A DNA stretch of 64,000 nucleotides from Symbiodinium natans (GCA_905221605.1 CAJNDS010001402.1:226501-290500), one strand, 5' to 3'. Shown: positions 33,400-45,500, counted from the stretch's first letter. Notes: generated by a model from the sequence alone, not told the origin. Numbers and translations are program-made.

Positions 33400-35160
33400 G
33401 GTTTCCCATCTCTTGCTGGGCTATTCCATGAGCAGCAACTTCACCAGAGCTCGACCTCTGTGCACTGGCCCATATACAGGCTGGTTCCCTTGAGCCATGC
33501 CTGGTCTCCAAAGTGGGTTGGCCTGCCCCACCCTTCGCCTTGTCTCCGCATTCATGATAGGCAACGAGCTTCCACGTTCACGTCCCTTGGACTCCTCCTG
33601 TGAGCTTCACTACCACTCTTCCGAGCACCGTGTTCGGTCACAACCAATCCAGTTCCAGACAAACCACCTTCCCGGCTTCCACAGTGCCTTACAAGCTTGT
33701 GAACCAAATGTTTCCAAGCCTTGACAATCCGGATCCGCCTCCTCACAGGGGAGACTGAAATTCCGTCCATTTTTCGGCTATTCTGCACAGACGGCTCCGC
33801 GGCTGCCTGTGTGCTTGGGGTCTTTTTTAAAAACCGAACTTTTTCGAAACAGTTGGTTTTGAGACAACTGACCTACAACCTTAAAAATACCTTGCCTGAA
33901 GGATTCTTCCCCGGTTGCCGCGCTCGAAATAGGCCGACGCACTCAGGCTGGAGGCACCGTAATGAGATGCAATGGGTTCTCGAAGTCTCCCACGACTGGG
34001 AACAGAACCAGGCCTTAAGTTCTGTCCATGATTGCATGTAGCTTCTTCATTGATGGTAAAGTATTGACTGGACGAGGGGCAAGCTCAACTTGGTTCGGCT
34101 CTTCTAAGTCTGTTCCTCCTTCTCCAGTTTTATCGCTCTCTCTTGCCTCCATCCAGTTGCCGAGGTTGGCGCCTTCCATCCAAGACTGTCACTTTCTTGG
34201 CTAGATCAACAGCCTCTGTCGTAATCCTTTCCTCTTGTTTCAAAACATGCACCAGCTCCATGCTGAGGAACCTTTATCCAGTCCTTCTTCCTCAATGAAA
34301 GCTCAGGAGGATCCTCGTTCCATCTTCGTTGACTACCTCTTGCAGGTTATAAACTCAAGTCTTTTGGGCTAGGCGGGGAAGGATCTACCTTCAGGGTCTT
34401 CTCTGGTTCCTCAACAGGCGCCATAGTGGACAGGCACTGTGCCTAGGAGGACCAAAGTACCTGGAAGATGCCGGGCAAACTGCCATGAAGCGCCGAGAAC
34501 AGGCAAAGGTTGGCATGTGCAGGCCCAGTGGGGGCCTTTGATGCTACAGTGACCCTCCACGGCACCAAAAATCTGTTTTAATTCGTGCAAGAGGAGGCTG
34601 GTGAGCAGTGGAATGCTGGCATGATGGAGGTTTATCCACCTCTTGATTTTGCTACTCAGGGTGGGGGAGTCCTGATCAAACCAGCGGAAGAAGGAGGCCA
34701 ACCGGGTGGGGCTGGGGAACCCATAGTGCTCTCGGGTGCCCCAGTTCGCCACATCCAAACTTGACAGGCGATGGTATTTGGGCATTCCCAAATACGCCCA
34801 GTTGTGCTCCCCTCCCGGGAGTGGAGGTAACCCAGGAGTTGGGTTAATTCGAACTTTCGAACTTGTTGTTTGGAGTTATGTTCAACCCAACTCCAACCTG
34901 GGAGTTGATTTTGACCTTGATCTCTCAACCTGGGTTGAGGTTCCCCACATTTATTGCGCGCCATTTCCTTCACATTCGAGCCTTGGGCAGGGGCTTCCAA
35001 ATTAGAGCTGCCCCTTCTTGATGTTCGAGTTCGAGCCATGTGAGTTGCCTAGGCGTCCAGACAGTCGAAGAGCGCTTACTGCTCGTTTTGATTCTCTTCC
35101 AGTGCAAGCAGCTTCTGAGCTTCGGCAAACCAAGCTCAATGCAATGTCCTGAAGTTTCCT
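33400..35160. other. Stretch without a supported gene
   Basis: Possible remains of the same retroelement lie up to about 33790, but no frame could be followed. 34800-34945 has repeated CAACCTGGGAGTTG and ACCCAACTCC words. No RNA gene seen. Confidence 0.4.
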
Positions 35161-35169
35161 GTTCGTAAA

Positions 35170-35700
35170 ACCGAGAAGAAGTCAAGAAGTAGACAAACTC
35201 TAAATTCCACCCCCCTCGTTTCTTAGTTTTTTGTTTCCTGTATTTTTCTTCGAAAAGCTGAGAATGAGTAGAGAAGTTATTCGGAATCAGAGGAGTACAA
35301 AATTCATCTAAATTCCACCCCCCTCGTTTCTTGATTCTCTTTGTGCTCATGATTCGAGAATCAGAGAAGTAGAGTAGAGAGTCAGTATCCCGTCGTTCAT
35401 CGTTTTTTGTTTCTTGTGTTCATTCTTCGAAAATCAGAGGAGTAGAGAATCATCTAAATTCCACCCCCCCTCGTTTCTTGTCTTGTTGTTTTTTGTGCAA
35501 CATCGTCGTTTTTGTTTTTTGTTTCTTATACTTATGTTCGAAAAGCAGAGAGTAAGCGGAGAATTTTTTCGACATCATAGTAGATAATTCATCTAAATTC
35601 CACCCCCCTCGTTTCTTGTTCTTGTTTCTTGTGCTCATTTTTTCGAAATCATTGGAGCAGTAGAGAACTGGTCTAAATTCCATCCCCCTCGTTTCTGGTT
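35170..35700 (-). repeat. About 82-bp satellite family, inverted copy block
   Basis: Five units carry TCTAAATTCCACCCCCCTCG, TTTCTTGTTTTTTGT-like and TTCGAAAATCAGAGGAGTAG words, the complement of the 25.1-26.0 kb units. CCCCCCTCG motifs are near 35210, 35318, 35463, 35603 and 35682 (spacing 79-145 bp). Confidence 0.85.
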
Positions 35701-35854
35701 TTTTTTGTTTGTTGCGGGCACCCTGTCATGGTGGGGGGGGGTTGGGGCAGGCCGCCCCCCCCAAAAAAAAATTTGCCTGTTGTTGCCAGCCCACCCCTCT
35801 CCCCGAATAGCATGAAAAAGCTGAAGAAAGGAGTGACGGTAAGGGAAGGCAAAG

Positions 35855-36310
35855 GAGTTGGTGTTAGGGTTAGGGTTACCCTAACCCCAGGTAGGGGGTA
35901 ACTCAGGCCAAGGGAAGGGAGAGGAGTTAAGGTTAGGGTTAGGGTTAACCCCAACCCTAACCCCAGGTAGGGGGTAACCCAGTAAGGAAAGGGAAAGGAG
36001 TTGAGGTTAGGCTTAAGATTAACCCCAACCCTAACCCCAGGTAGGGGGTTGGGGTTAACCCAACCCTAACCCCCACCCTGACCCAGCTTACGGTTAGGGT
36101 TAACCCAACCCTAACGCGAGTTGGGGTTCAGGCTATCCTAACCTGCTACCTGGAGTTGGGCTTTCTGTTAACCTGAACCCTAACTCAGGTTGGGGTGCGG
36201 GTCGAATTCGAACCCTAAGCCCACGTTAGGGTCCGGGTGAACCCTTTGGGGTTGGCCCCCCGTCCGACCCGAGCTTGTAACCTGAGTTGAACCCTAACCC
36301 TCAACCCCAG
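35855..36310. repeat. GGTTAGGG/CCCTAACC block with many small palindromes
   Basis: Clusters of GGTTAGGGTTAGGGTTA face CCCTAACCCCAGGTAGGGGG repeatedly, forming head-to-head hairpins. Unlike the TTTAGGG tracts elsewhere in the window, the unit here is TTAGGG. Confidence 0.8.
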
Positions 36311-36429
36311 CCCGCGGGGTATGCTCAATTGGGCAAAAAGGCCCTCCCCCGGCGAAGTCATGGTGTCAAGTTGGGCACCCCTCCAAGGCCTTAAGAAAGC
36401 CCCTCCGATGAAATCATGGTCCGCGGGAA

Positions 36430-36905
36430 AATCTTAACAGTGTGATTCTTGGAGGCCCCGAGGTTGGGTCGATGATTTTAATGGGAGGGTCCTTCTTGGA
36501 CCCGACTTGACACTGTGATTTCGCCGGAGGGGCCTTTTGGCGCCCATCTTGGCAGTATGAATTTCACCGGAGGGGCCTTCCTTGGGCCTTCTTGGGCCCA
36601 CTTGACACCGTGATTTCGCCGGAGGGGCCTTCTTGGGCACATTGTCGCAATGATTTCGCCGGAAGAGCTTTCTTGAGCCCAACTGCCCCTGTTTGGGCCC
36701 AACTTGACACCATGATTTCGCCGGAGGGGCCTTCTGGGACCCAGCTTGACACGGGCCAACTGGACGCCATGATTTCGCCGGAGGCCTCCTTCATGATTTT
36801 GCCGGGGGGGCCTTCTTGGGCTCAACTTGACACCGTGATTTCGCCGGAGGGGCCTTCTTGGGCCCAACTTGACACCATGATTTCACTGGAGGGGGCCCAA
36901 CAACT
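36430..36905. repeat. Irregular minisatellite with GATTTCGCCGGAGGGGCCTT core
   Basis: At least nine copies of (T/G)GATTTCGCCGGAGGGGCC, CTTCTTGGGCCCAACTTGAC and ACC(A/G)TGATTT, spaced about 38-66 bp. Frames on both strands are open because the unit often lacks stops, but the peptide is repetitive and not recognised. Confidence 0.85.
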
Positions 36906-36924
36906 CACTTGACACCATGATCTC

Positions 36925-37040
36925 GTCGGAGGGAGAGGAGAGGGAGAGGACAGCGAGAGCGGAGGGAGAGGGGAGAGAGGGAGAAGAGAGCGGGAGAGGA
37001 GAGAGGGAGAAGAGAGAGGGAGAGCAGAGAGGGAGGAGCG
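36925..37040. repeat. Purine tract GGGAGAGGAGA
   Basis: An about 110-bp A/G-only stretch on the plus strand, able to form triplex DNA. Confidence 0.85.
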
Positions 37041-37041
37041 C

Positions 37042-37130
37042 GGCCTTCGTGTTGATGGGGAAGCGGGGACAAGGCTGAGTGCCAAACTTTGTGGCGATCA
37101 CTGTGGCTCGGCTGTTCCTACCAGGCTCTG
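37042..37130 (+). repeat. Dispersed repeat, copy of 41682-41765
   Basis: Shared CGGCCTTCGTGTTGATGGGG, then AAG, GATCACTGT, GCGGCTCG-like and ACCAGGCT words in the same order. Its nature is unknown; it lies beside the left end of the plus-strand gene block. Confidence 0.6.
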
Positions 37131-37748
37131 AGAGCGCAGTTAAGTCCCAGAACCCACAGTATTCGCGCAATGTGTTGAGGGTTGCTACTGCATTGGCGCC
37201 TATTAAATTGTCGCATTTTCTTTCTTGTCACATTTTCAAACTCCAAAGTCGTCGCTGCCTTCGAACTCGACACTTTCAAAGGCTCGAATTCCAAGCTTTC
37301 AAAGTCCGTTTAACTCCCAACTTTCGCTCGCCACGAGGATGTTCAATCCTTCAAAGACCCGAGTTCGAGAAATCCCACTTGTGACACCTTTCAACATGAA
37401 ACAACTTGTGAAATAGCCGTGATGGACACGCGCTGTACCGTTTCTGAGTGATGTCGGATCTGGGATTTGCCCTTGTTTAGAAAATGCCTTTGGACATGCT
37501 GGCGAGTTTGGCTTACGGCAATTTTTGTGAACTTCTGTGCCCCTGGGCCATGGCTGAGAATGGTGCTCTCAGCACGTCGTGAAGCGATGATGAAGATAGG
37601 CTGCACCCAAGCTTGAAGATGTCGGGGTCTTCGCAGCATGGCACGGTGCTCAGTTCTAGGGCAATGGAGCACGCTCCAGGCTGCCGAGATCTCTCCTTTT
37701 TCGTGCGTTGAGAGCTTGAAAGAAGTTCCGAGTCCCTTTTTCTAGCCC

Positions 37749-38066
37749 ATGTCTTGTAGGACCGCGACCTGCAATTGCAAAAGCCCGTCGCTTCGGCCAG
37801 GTTACAAGGCTTTCCCCAGCCTCGTGCTGGCTTGGCAAATGCTGCCGTTGAAGCCGCCGCCGACTGTGAAGAGCCAGGAGAAGCCTCTTTGTGGAGACCG
37901 CTGCCGACCCTGCGTCTTCGTTGGCACCAAGACAGGCTGTCATCGGCATCCTTGTGCCTTCTGTCACAGTGATGTTCATGTCCAGCAACGCCGTGAGAGC
38001 AATTGGCGGCGGTCCAAGAAGCACATCGCCGAGCTGCAGCTGAAAAAGTCTGGCACCTTAAGCTGA
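37749..38066 (+). CDS. Small CCCH zinc-finger protein
   Basis: A 105-residue frame from ATG 37749 to TGA 38064-38066. Near residue 60 it reads CGDRCRPCVFVGTKTGCHRH, then PCAFCH, a C-x8-C-x4-C-x3-H finger close to the GxCRPC-type CCCH finger common in dinoflagellate proteins. A basic tail follows (QQRRESNWRRSKKHIAELQ). CCCH fingers mostly bind RNA and could act in mRNA turnover or translation. The true protein may be longer; the frame upstream of the ATG was not followed. It is the first convincing plus-strand gene to the right of the repeat region. Confidence 0.65.
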   Translation: MSCRTATCNCKSPSLRPGYKAFPSLVLAWQMLPLKPPPTVKSQEKPLCGDRCRPCVFVGTKTGCHRHPCAFCHSDVHVQQRRESNWRRSKKHIAELQLKKSGTLS

Positions 38067-38985
38067 AAGACTGTTGGCTTGCTTTGCTGAGTCTGCGCAA
38101 AACTTCGTGCTCAGATTCTGAGATGTCTCACACTCCCCACACGGATTTCCTTGCAACTTTGCGTCGTTTGCAAGTTGCACAGGCTAATCAGCGAAGACTG
38201 AGGACTGGCGGATGTCTGAAAACAGTTTGCCGAGCTCAGTACATGTGCTACATGCCATCGTGCTTAAGTCAGTCCTGCTTGCGATTCTGAGACATGAAGC
38301 CGCGAAAGCCCTTGACTCACGTGAAACACGTGCCCTGATTTCTTGGAAGTGTTGGTGGCGAGGACGAGATCGGACAGTCACTTGCAAGCCGAAAAACCCA
38401 TGGGCTGGTGAAACCACTGAGAGACCATGGTCCAGGTCCCCGCCAAATCTGACTGGTTCCCCGCGATCGTTGCGTGCTGTCTCGTACTCGTACATGCCCC
38501 CCTGCCCAAAGCCAGATCCGACGTCCGGGAGTTCTCGATTTCGCGCCCCGCGCGTTGCAGCAGTTTTTGCTCATCACTTCCGCTGGCCCCCTTGCTCGTC
38601 ACAATGCTGTTTGCTGTGCGGCTCCTGTCGACCTTGGTGGCGCAGCCGGAAGTCAATAGTAATCAACTTCAAGAAGTGAAGGGGTTGGGAGCCTCCTAGA
38701 GACAGGACTGGGAAACAAGGCAACGAGGTTTGAGTAGTAGTTCTATGTTCGCACCTGTGTGTGTGTGGAGTGATTTCAGAAGCGACCCCGCCCAAAACCC
38801 GTCAGAGCCCCTGATCGTCCAGGTGGTCACTGTCTATGGATGCACCCTTCCGGAGGTGCAAAGTGTCGAGCAGCTTTTTCCTTGCGGTGAATTTGAGAAA
38901 TCCCCAGACCCAATGCCGGCGAAGTGTAAGGTTGAGGTCCTGGGTTCGGAAGAAACTGGGGAGTTTGTTTATGCACCTGCGCAAG
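38067..38985. other. Stretch without a firm gene, possible 5' exons of the LNR gene
   Basis: Open frames exist (for example 38730-38985 with PDPMPAKCKVEVLGSEETGE), but splice sites could not be chosen. Confidence 0.3.
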
Positions 38986-41259
38986 GACGCCAGATCTACG
39001 GACATCGTCACTTCAAAGACCTACAAGTACGACGGGAGCTACTGCACCAGCACGGCCACGGGAAACTCGCAGTCGAACGTGTGTGGCACCAGATTCGCCG
39101 ACCGTGCTCACATCGTGGTCGACGGAGGTGATGACACGATAGAGGTGGAAACGAAGTTCTTGTCCATGAAGCTTGCCAATTGGTCATCATCAGGCTCCAC
39201 AGGTTGTTTCTCCACAGGTGGCTACACGCAGATTACTGGCAGTGACGGCGACGCACTGAAGTTCCCCAGCCTCAGCGTGACAATCTGTCGGATCCATGCC
39301 ATGTCTAGTGTCACGCTTGTCTGCACCTACAATGGGATTGCAAGAAGGGCATGTGTGGATGTGCACAGCATCAGCGACAAGAGGTTCAGAAGTGTCCTGT
39401 GCCTGCTTAGGAACACTTTTTTCGCCTGCAACGGTATACGTTTCTACATCAAGTTCGATGATTCAGAGGCGAGATCCCGAACCCTGATTCTACCTAGCCG
39501 CCCTAGTCATCCTGGTTGCCATGTTCAGCAAGAATCGTAGGGTGGCCAGTGCAGTGGATGATCAGCTCATGACGCGAAAGCCGGACAGGCCTCCACAACG
39601 GCTGCGCCATCTACCGACTGTGCCACCGGATGTTATTCTTCCTGGCGTGGTGACGGCGAATGCGACAGCTCCTGCAACAATGCTGCGCGCCTGGGCTTGA
39701 TCACGTCCGTTGACGCAGCTCTGTTTGTACTGACATTGGGATGTTCTCTCTTCCTAACACTACTGTAGTGGCCACGAGGTGCAACTACGACGATGGTGAT
39801 TGCAACCAGGACTGGTGTGGTGAATCTGGCAGATGGAGCTATCTTTGTAATTGGGATGATGCCCTTGTTCAGGCAGTGCTCCTTCCCAGCAGTTGTGCAA
39901 GCTGATGACTGTCAATGGAGTTGTCAAAGCGTCGGAGATAGTGCAACTCTGCCAAACTGCTGATTAAAAGCCTCGTTGTAGTTGACAGAGGAGTCGAGCT
40001 GAAAATCTCAGGCTTCTCGACCTGTTGCGTAGCAGTGAAAGGAGTGCGCAGACGGTTGCCATTCTCACTGGCGCGGTGACAGCGAATGTGACAGTGTTTG
40101 CAACAATGCACAGACTCTCAGCTTGCAGCCTGCTAGCCTTTCATTGCCATCAGTTTTTCTTTGGCGGCTATGATGGGTAGGCCCCAGAAATATGAGCCCC
40201 AGAGAAGAAGCTGTTTAAGCACCAGGTCCAGTTGTCATGTCTCGTACGATTCCGCTTTCTTGAAAAGCCTTGTGAGGTGCAACTATGATGATGGAGATTG
40301 CTCCGAGGTCCCGGTGAGGCTTTCGAGAGAGCTGATCTCCTTCCTTGTTTTCGCCCCAGGCTGCGGCCAGCAGTTGCGACAGCAGCTGCAAGTGCACCAC
40401 TTGCAGCCAGTCCATGGCTTGCAAATCACAGGACTGGAGACTCGAGATTGAAATAGAAACGTGTCGGGGAAGGCTTGGTTGACAAAACGACTGCTCGGCC
40501 CGGCTCAGCGTGGCTGCTGCGGTCAGGCCCCCATGCCCCCCCCCCGCCAGACCGAAACTGCAGCGAACCAGTGCCGGGAAGCAGAGCATGGGTCGGAAAC
40601 CAAGACTCCAAATCTTGAATGCAACAAGGACTGAAAAGGTTTGCCACGTCTCTTGCCGGCGACGACACCGCGCGGAAGAAGAGAAGAACAATCTCTAGCT
40701 TGTGGGTACCGGTCGTTCAGAAGTGTTATGCAGTGTTGCGGGTGCCGGCTGGGAAGTTGCTTCGTGTGCTAGGCGGCACCAACCCATCCTTGGAAACAAA
40801 CTGCAGTCTTTGCTTTTTGGATGTCCCACGCCCCCGACAGCTTTGAGCGGCCAGCTTCCTTTGTCATGTCGCTGTCAGACCTGTTCTGAGATGCTTTTCA
40901 TGACCATGCCGAGTGATCTTTCTGCTTGTAGGAGTGCACCAGCGATGAAGAGTTCACGTACACGGGCTGCAGCTCGTTGAACATCAATGGGGTTGGAACG
41001 GCTACTGTCAGCGGCTTGTGCACCCAGAAGGACCGCTTTGGAGCATGGGCTTTCGCACCCGGATCGCATGTACAGCTCCATGCTTTCGTAGGAAGTGGCG
41101 ACGACGACGACCGCGACTACGCCAAGCACAGCAACGCCACCGTCGGGGTGCGAGGATGGCCCATGCGATGGATCAGCTGGGGTAGCTAGCAAAGCCGTCG
41201 GACGCTTCTTGTTCGGTGCGGCAACCTTTGTCACTCTGTGGGCTGTCCTGTTTGGCTAG
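38986..41259 (+). CDS. LNR (Lin-12/Notch repeat) surface protein, multi-exon
   Basis: Visible exons: about 38986-39290 (TYKYDGSYCTSTATGNSQSN, then VCGTRFADRAHIVVDGGDD); about 39510-39545, a hydrophobic segment AALVILVAMFSKNRR; 39589-39686 (STTAAPSTDCATGCYSSWRG, DGECDSSCNNA); 39779 onward (CNYDDGDCNQDWC); 40052-40112 (GCHSHWRGDSECDSVCNNA); 40277-40307 (CNYDDGDCSE); 40363 onward (SSCDSSCKCTTCSQS); 40932 onward (ECTSDEEFTYTGCSSLNING); and 41092-41259 (Thr/Ala/Pro-rich, then CEDGPCDGS and VGRFLFGAATFVTLWAVLFG before TAG 41257-41259). Splicing 39686 to 39779 and 40112 to 40277 rebuilds two LNR modules (WRGDGECDSSCNNAACNYDD). LNRs bind calcium and occur in extracellular proteins. The hydrophobic C-terminus lacks a cytosolic tail and could be a GPI signal or membrane anchor. 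The N-terminus is uncertain. Confidence 0.68.
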
Positions 41260-42130
41260 GGCACCCAAGCATCCTTTTTGCGATTTTGTTGCCTGCAGCT
41301 GAAACAGAAGTGCTATGTGTCGTATGCCTCCTGTTATCTAGAAGCATGCTCGGTTTCAGCTGTGTGCAAGATCTGTCTGGGCGTGCGGCCATTCGCAAGA
41401 TATACGCTGAAGTGCTGCCGATGCCAGACAGCCGTCAGGTCGCCGACTCTTGCTGCGAGTTACTCTGCCTAAGAAGTGTGAACCCCCCCGATGTTTTAGG
41501 CAATTTATGCCCGCACGAGACCCTGCAGCTTGTCCGATCGATCTGATGAGTTTTGTGTGAAGCTGCTTGGATTCATCGAGAGGAGGATTTCTTGGTGACC
41601 TTGTTTTCTTTTCACTTCTCAGCTTGTTTCAAGCGACGATATCTGCGAACACCTTGCTATTGCTGTGCTTGGAGAAATCGGAGTGCGGCCTTCGTGTTGA
41701 TGGGGAAGTTGGGAGGACTTGGGTGATCACTGTATGCGGCTCGCCAACCAGGCTTTGTGCAGGCCCTAATTGAGAGAGATCATGGCTCAATGATGTTTGG
41801 TGCTCAGTCAACAAAGGTTCAGTAGTCTTATTTTGTGTTTAGACACGGCGTTTTGCACCACCTTGGCCAGAAATGGCTTTGGGGACATTGGGCATCCGAG
41901 TGGTATATGCTGAATGCTTCATCTGTGCACGTTGCCAGTTCTTAGAACGACATCGACTGGTTCTGCTTGTTCATCTGGCTGCAGCCGCTGTCGGTTTCAA
42001 GCGATCGCATATCTTTTCAGTGAAAGTTACCCCGCGTCGACCCTGTTTTGTCGATTTTCGGAGCAGGGTCGACGCCGGACCAGCATGGTCTCGTTTGCGC
42101 AGCCTTTGTTTTGGCAGCCCTGGCCTTACA
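41260..42130 (+). other. Stretch after the LNR gene, possible cysteine-rich exon
   Basis: After a CTGCAG acceptor near 41300, one plus frame reads LKQKCYVSYASCYLEACSVS, AVCKICLGVRPFARY and TLKCCRCQTA to a TAA, and another reads RKIYAEVLPMPDSRQVADSC. Neither is assignable. 41682-41765 is a dispersed repeat. Confidence 0.3.
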
Positions 42131-42133
42131 CAT

Positions 42134-42273
42134 GGGGATGTTCCCCCCTTATTCTAACAGTCCTCAATAGGGATTATAGTACCCCTATTATAGTACCCCT
42201 ACTATAGTCCCAATTTTTGTACCACTACTTTAGTCCCCATTAAGGACTGCTAGTATAAGGGGGAACATCCCAA
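42134..42273. mobile_element. MITE-like inverted-repeat element, copy 1 (about 140 bp)
   Basis: The left end GGGATGTTCCCCCCTTATTC then TAACAGTCCT is inverted at the right end (AGGACTGCTAGTATAAGGGG then GAACATCCC). Inside are AGGGATTATAGTACCCCT-like words that fold on themselves. There is no coding sequence. Related copies are at 61890 and 62963. No clear target duplication; ends may be TTGGG/CCCAA. Confidence 0.75.
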
Positions 42274-42564
42274 CTTACAGATTGTGTCGGGATTTGCTGC
42301 AGCTGTGTCTGTTTGATTGGTCTGTATCTAGGAATCTAGGGCACGGCTGTCGGGGTTTGCTGCGTTTGCGGTGGTGGCCTACTCCAGGATAAAGTACGTG
42401 GTGAATGGTCTTAGCAAGAAGTCCCGGCCTCAGATTGTCATTGGTTCGGCTAGCAATTGCCAGCATCCAGCTTGTGTAGTTTTCTTGAGGGCTTGAAAAG
42501 TTGGCAATGTGAGGTCCTGTGAGTCTCAGAGGTCGAGGTGAGGAGTTTGTCCACACAGCTGCAG

Positions 42565-45500
42565 GACCCAGAAGCAAGGCTTGAACGAGCTGCACAACTT
42601 GATTGCAGCTTATGGCTATGATGCGCAGGCTCGCTGTGAGTATCAGTGAGTCTAAGCACTACAACAACTTGCTCATAAGTGACGCACACTGTTGCATGTT
42701 CAAGGTGTGCTTTTTGGAAACCAACGTGAGGGCTGAACGGTATGGTGTCATGTTTCCAACTGCGCATTCTCTGAGTATTCAGAGCTCTCTTTCGAGTCCG
42801 ACAAAAGACGGAAAGAGCCCTGTGAGGTTTTCTTTCTGCGCGTTCTGATTGAGGAGTGTGCAGCAAACAACTGGCAACCTACAGGCCTGGCGCTGGGATG
42901 TTAGGGGATCTTAGGGCCTTTCGGCTTCTGGGTTTCAACTGGGGCAGGGACTGTCGTTTCGCTCACGTAGGGACCTAGAGTTGGCGCGAATGGAGATGCA
43001 AATCGCTGTGGCCTATGGCTTCTTCATTGTGACTCAGTCAACATCAGAAAAGTGCCACCGAATACTTCCATCTCCGGGCGCAAATGGAATAGAAGCAGCT
43101 GGGCTTACACTATAAGCTTCAGAGAGCCCACGCACCTAATCCTTTCCTCTGGCCATTTTGAAACCGCCAGATTTTCAAGGGCTCAAGCTGAGACAGGGAA
43201 ACCGAAGACTTAGTGCTAAAGAAATGGTGAAGGTTTGGTGGACGGACAAGCAGCAGAATCTTGTTCGTGTCGATGAGTCTGTTGGCGGTAAGGGAGCTAA
43301 ACCTTAATACCTCAACCTGGCCCTAAACACGGACTTCCGGTCGAATGATTTCGGGGCGGCGTTTCTGATTCTGATGACGGTTTAGAAGGAGGTTGGGTGA
43401 GGTCAGGCTCGGGCTCTTTGGTGTGCTGAGGCCAGCGCGTAATTCAGATGCAGCTCCTTGCAAGCGAGCTCAAGGAGATGGAGTCGGAGGCCTTGTCATG
43501 AGATCATGCAGTGCGCAAAGGATTGTGTCCGCTACTAACCATTCTGAGAGATGCAGCGTGCGACGAGTTTTGTGTTGCTCCCTCGTGGCAGGAGATGTTC
43601 GGGGTGCTGTCCGAGCCACAGATCACCTACCTTGATGCTTGCCAATGTGTCATTGTCTCCGTGAGAGCATGCAGAAATTCCGGTTTACACTCCAAAGACT
43701 CAAGGTGCACATATGCTCCATGCGGTAACTTCTATTTGTTCAGTTTCAGCCACCTTTAGCAGCACTAAGGCTTTGTCAGGCCATCGAGCAGTGCAGGGAC
43801 AACGTCACGGAGGAGAGTTGCGGGTTCTTTATGTGTTTGTCAGAGTGCTAAGCATGCTCCGAAACCCTGAAGCTCTAAAGCCCTTAAATTTCAAAACGGC
43901 AAGTCAGTCTTGGCTGACACCTTGCATGCAGGGGCTTGTTGGTTGCATCACGCGATGGAGTTGCAATTGGTATCCCCTAAGCCCGGAAACCTGAAATCTC
44001 CAAACCCAAACCCCTAAGCAATACTTAGGCATTCTGTTGACAGGGTTAGAAAAAGGTCTTCAGGGTTTTTTGGCTTGGTTTGTTTGGGGCTTCAAACATT
44101 AGTTAGGGCTCAATGTTCCCGCGCTTCCAGATATTTTGTGAGTTGGCTTTGGGTCTTTGGTTCCGTCCACTGGCCGCATGTCCAGCTGCTACGTTGGGTT
44201 CCGGTGTGATTCTTCTCCCAAAGCTCAAGCAGGCTTCGTTGCAGTTTTGGTCCACTTGCACGTGTTTGCCTCCGCCGCCAACCCTTCAAGCGTCCGAAGG
44301 CTCTTCCCAAACACTCTGATGCTCTTGAATCCCTGAGACACGAATGCCCACAACCTTCCACAAGAACTTCACGCGCACCTCCAAGACGCAAAGTCGCTTC
44401 AGGTTGAGAGAGCCTACTGGGTAGTGAATGGTAGTTACAAGTAGGGTCTGAGTTGAGTAATTTAACCACCCACGAACCTTCAAGAAAACCCCCCAACAAG
44501 CCCTAAACCTCACACCCTGAGTCCTGACTTACTCGGAGTGAGGAGTTCTTGATGCAGCTCTCAAAGGCATCGTTCCGACTGCATGCGTCAGCTGGCTAGG
44601 TGGTTCGTGGCTCTACGTATTATGATTATCATCACCATCGATCTGTTTTGTTTTTTGAGAATCTAGACCGGAACAGTAAGCTCTGAACCTGTGTGATATC
44701 GCATGTTAGGATCGTATGTATTCCTGCTCTTCATTATAGGCGGTTGTAATTTCGCCCGTCTTTGGAGACCCTGAGACAGGCCTAGTTGTCATTTGGCGGT
44801 TCCGGGTGTAAATTCTTCCTTCTGGTTGCGTTTTGACCGGGAGCTGCTCGCCCCCGACCCTGCCTCCCGACCCCGCGCGCCACCCTCGAAATCTTCTTTC
44901 TTCGAGCACGCCTTTTCTGCACGTGGCTTCCCTGAGCCTCGCTCCAGGTCCCCCCAAGGTGCCTGACCCCAGGTTTGGACTTTGAGCCTGCGAACTAATA
45001 ACCGCTCCAGCACGGCAGGCATCCAAGATTTCGCTGAAGCTGGCACCTTACATGTATCAAGTGAGACAAGGAGTGGCAACAGCAAGGCTTGCGTCCTGGA
45101 AATCTGCGCATGTGGTGAAAGTCCTGCCGGTTTGCTAAGACGAGATGCCGAGTAACCTAAACCCTACTGTTGGCTTGCAGCAGCTTCGCCTCAGGCAGGT
45201 TATCCTAGGCCTTCAACCCTCAACCCTCTCAAGAATCGAGTCCGCAAAGTTTGAAACCCGCAACGAAAGCCCACCCTCACTGTTACAGTTGTTAGAGGCG
45301 GGCAAGGCGGGTTTGAGGGCTTAGGGTTTCGGGGGAGCAGGCTGCTGAGTAAGTAGGGGCCATTTAGAACCAATCATGCAGGAACCTTCAAGCACCCTAA
45401 CCACAAAACCCTACAAGCCCTAGACTTCCAGCGCCCCCGTACCTCGTCTCCGCCTCGAGGTCTCAGCTGAACCTGGCTACTGCGATGCTTCAGTCGATGC

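Noticed and set aside
36434..36912. Open frames on both strands across 36.4-36.9 kb
   Set aside because: Both are made only of the minisatellite unit and show no domain or codon bias.
37513..38100. 195-residue minus-strand frame
   Set aside because: The opposite strand holds a clear CCCH zinc finger; the minus frame is its shadow.
44706..45085. Minus-strand frames of about 100 residues
   Set aside because: The plus strand here carries a better exon (ASKISLKLAPYMYQ with a GT donor); the minus frames show no motif.
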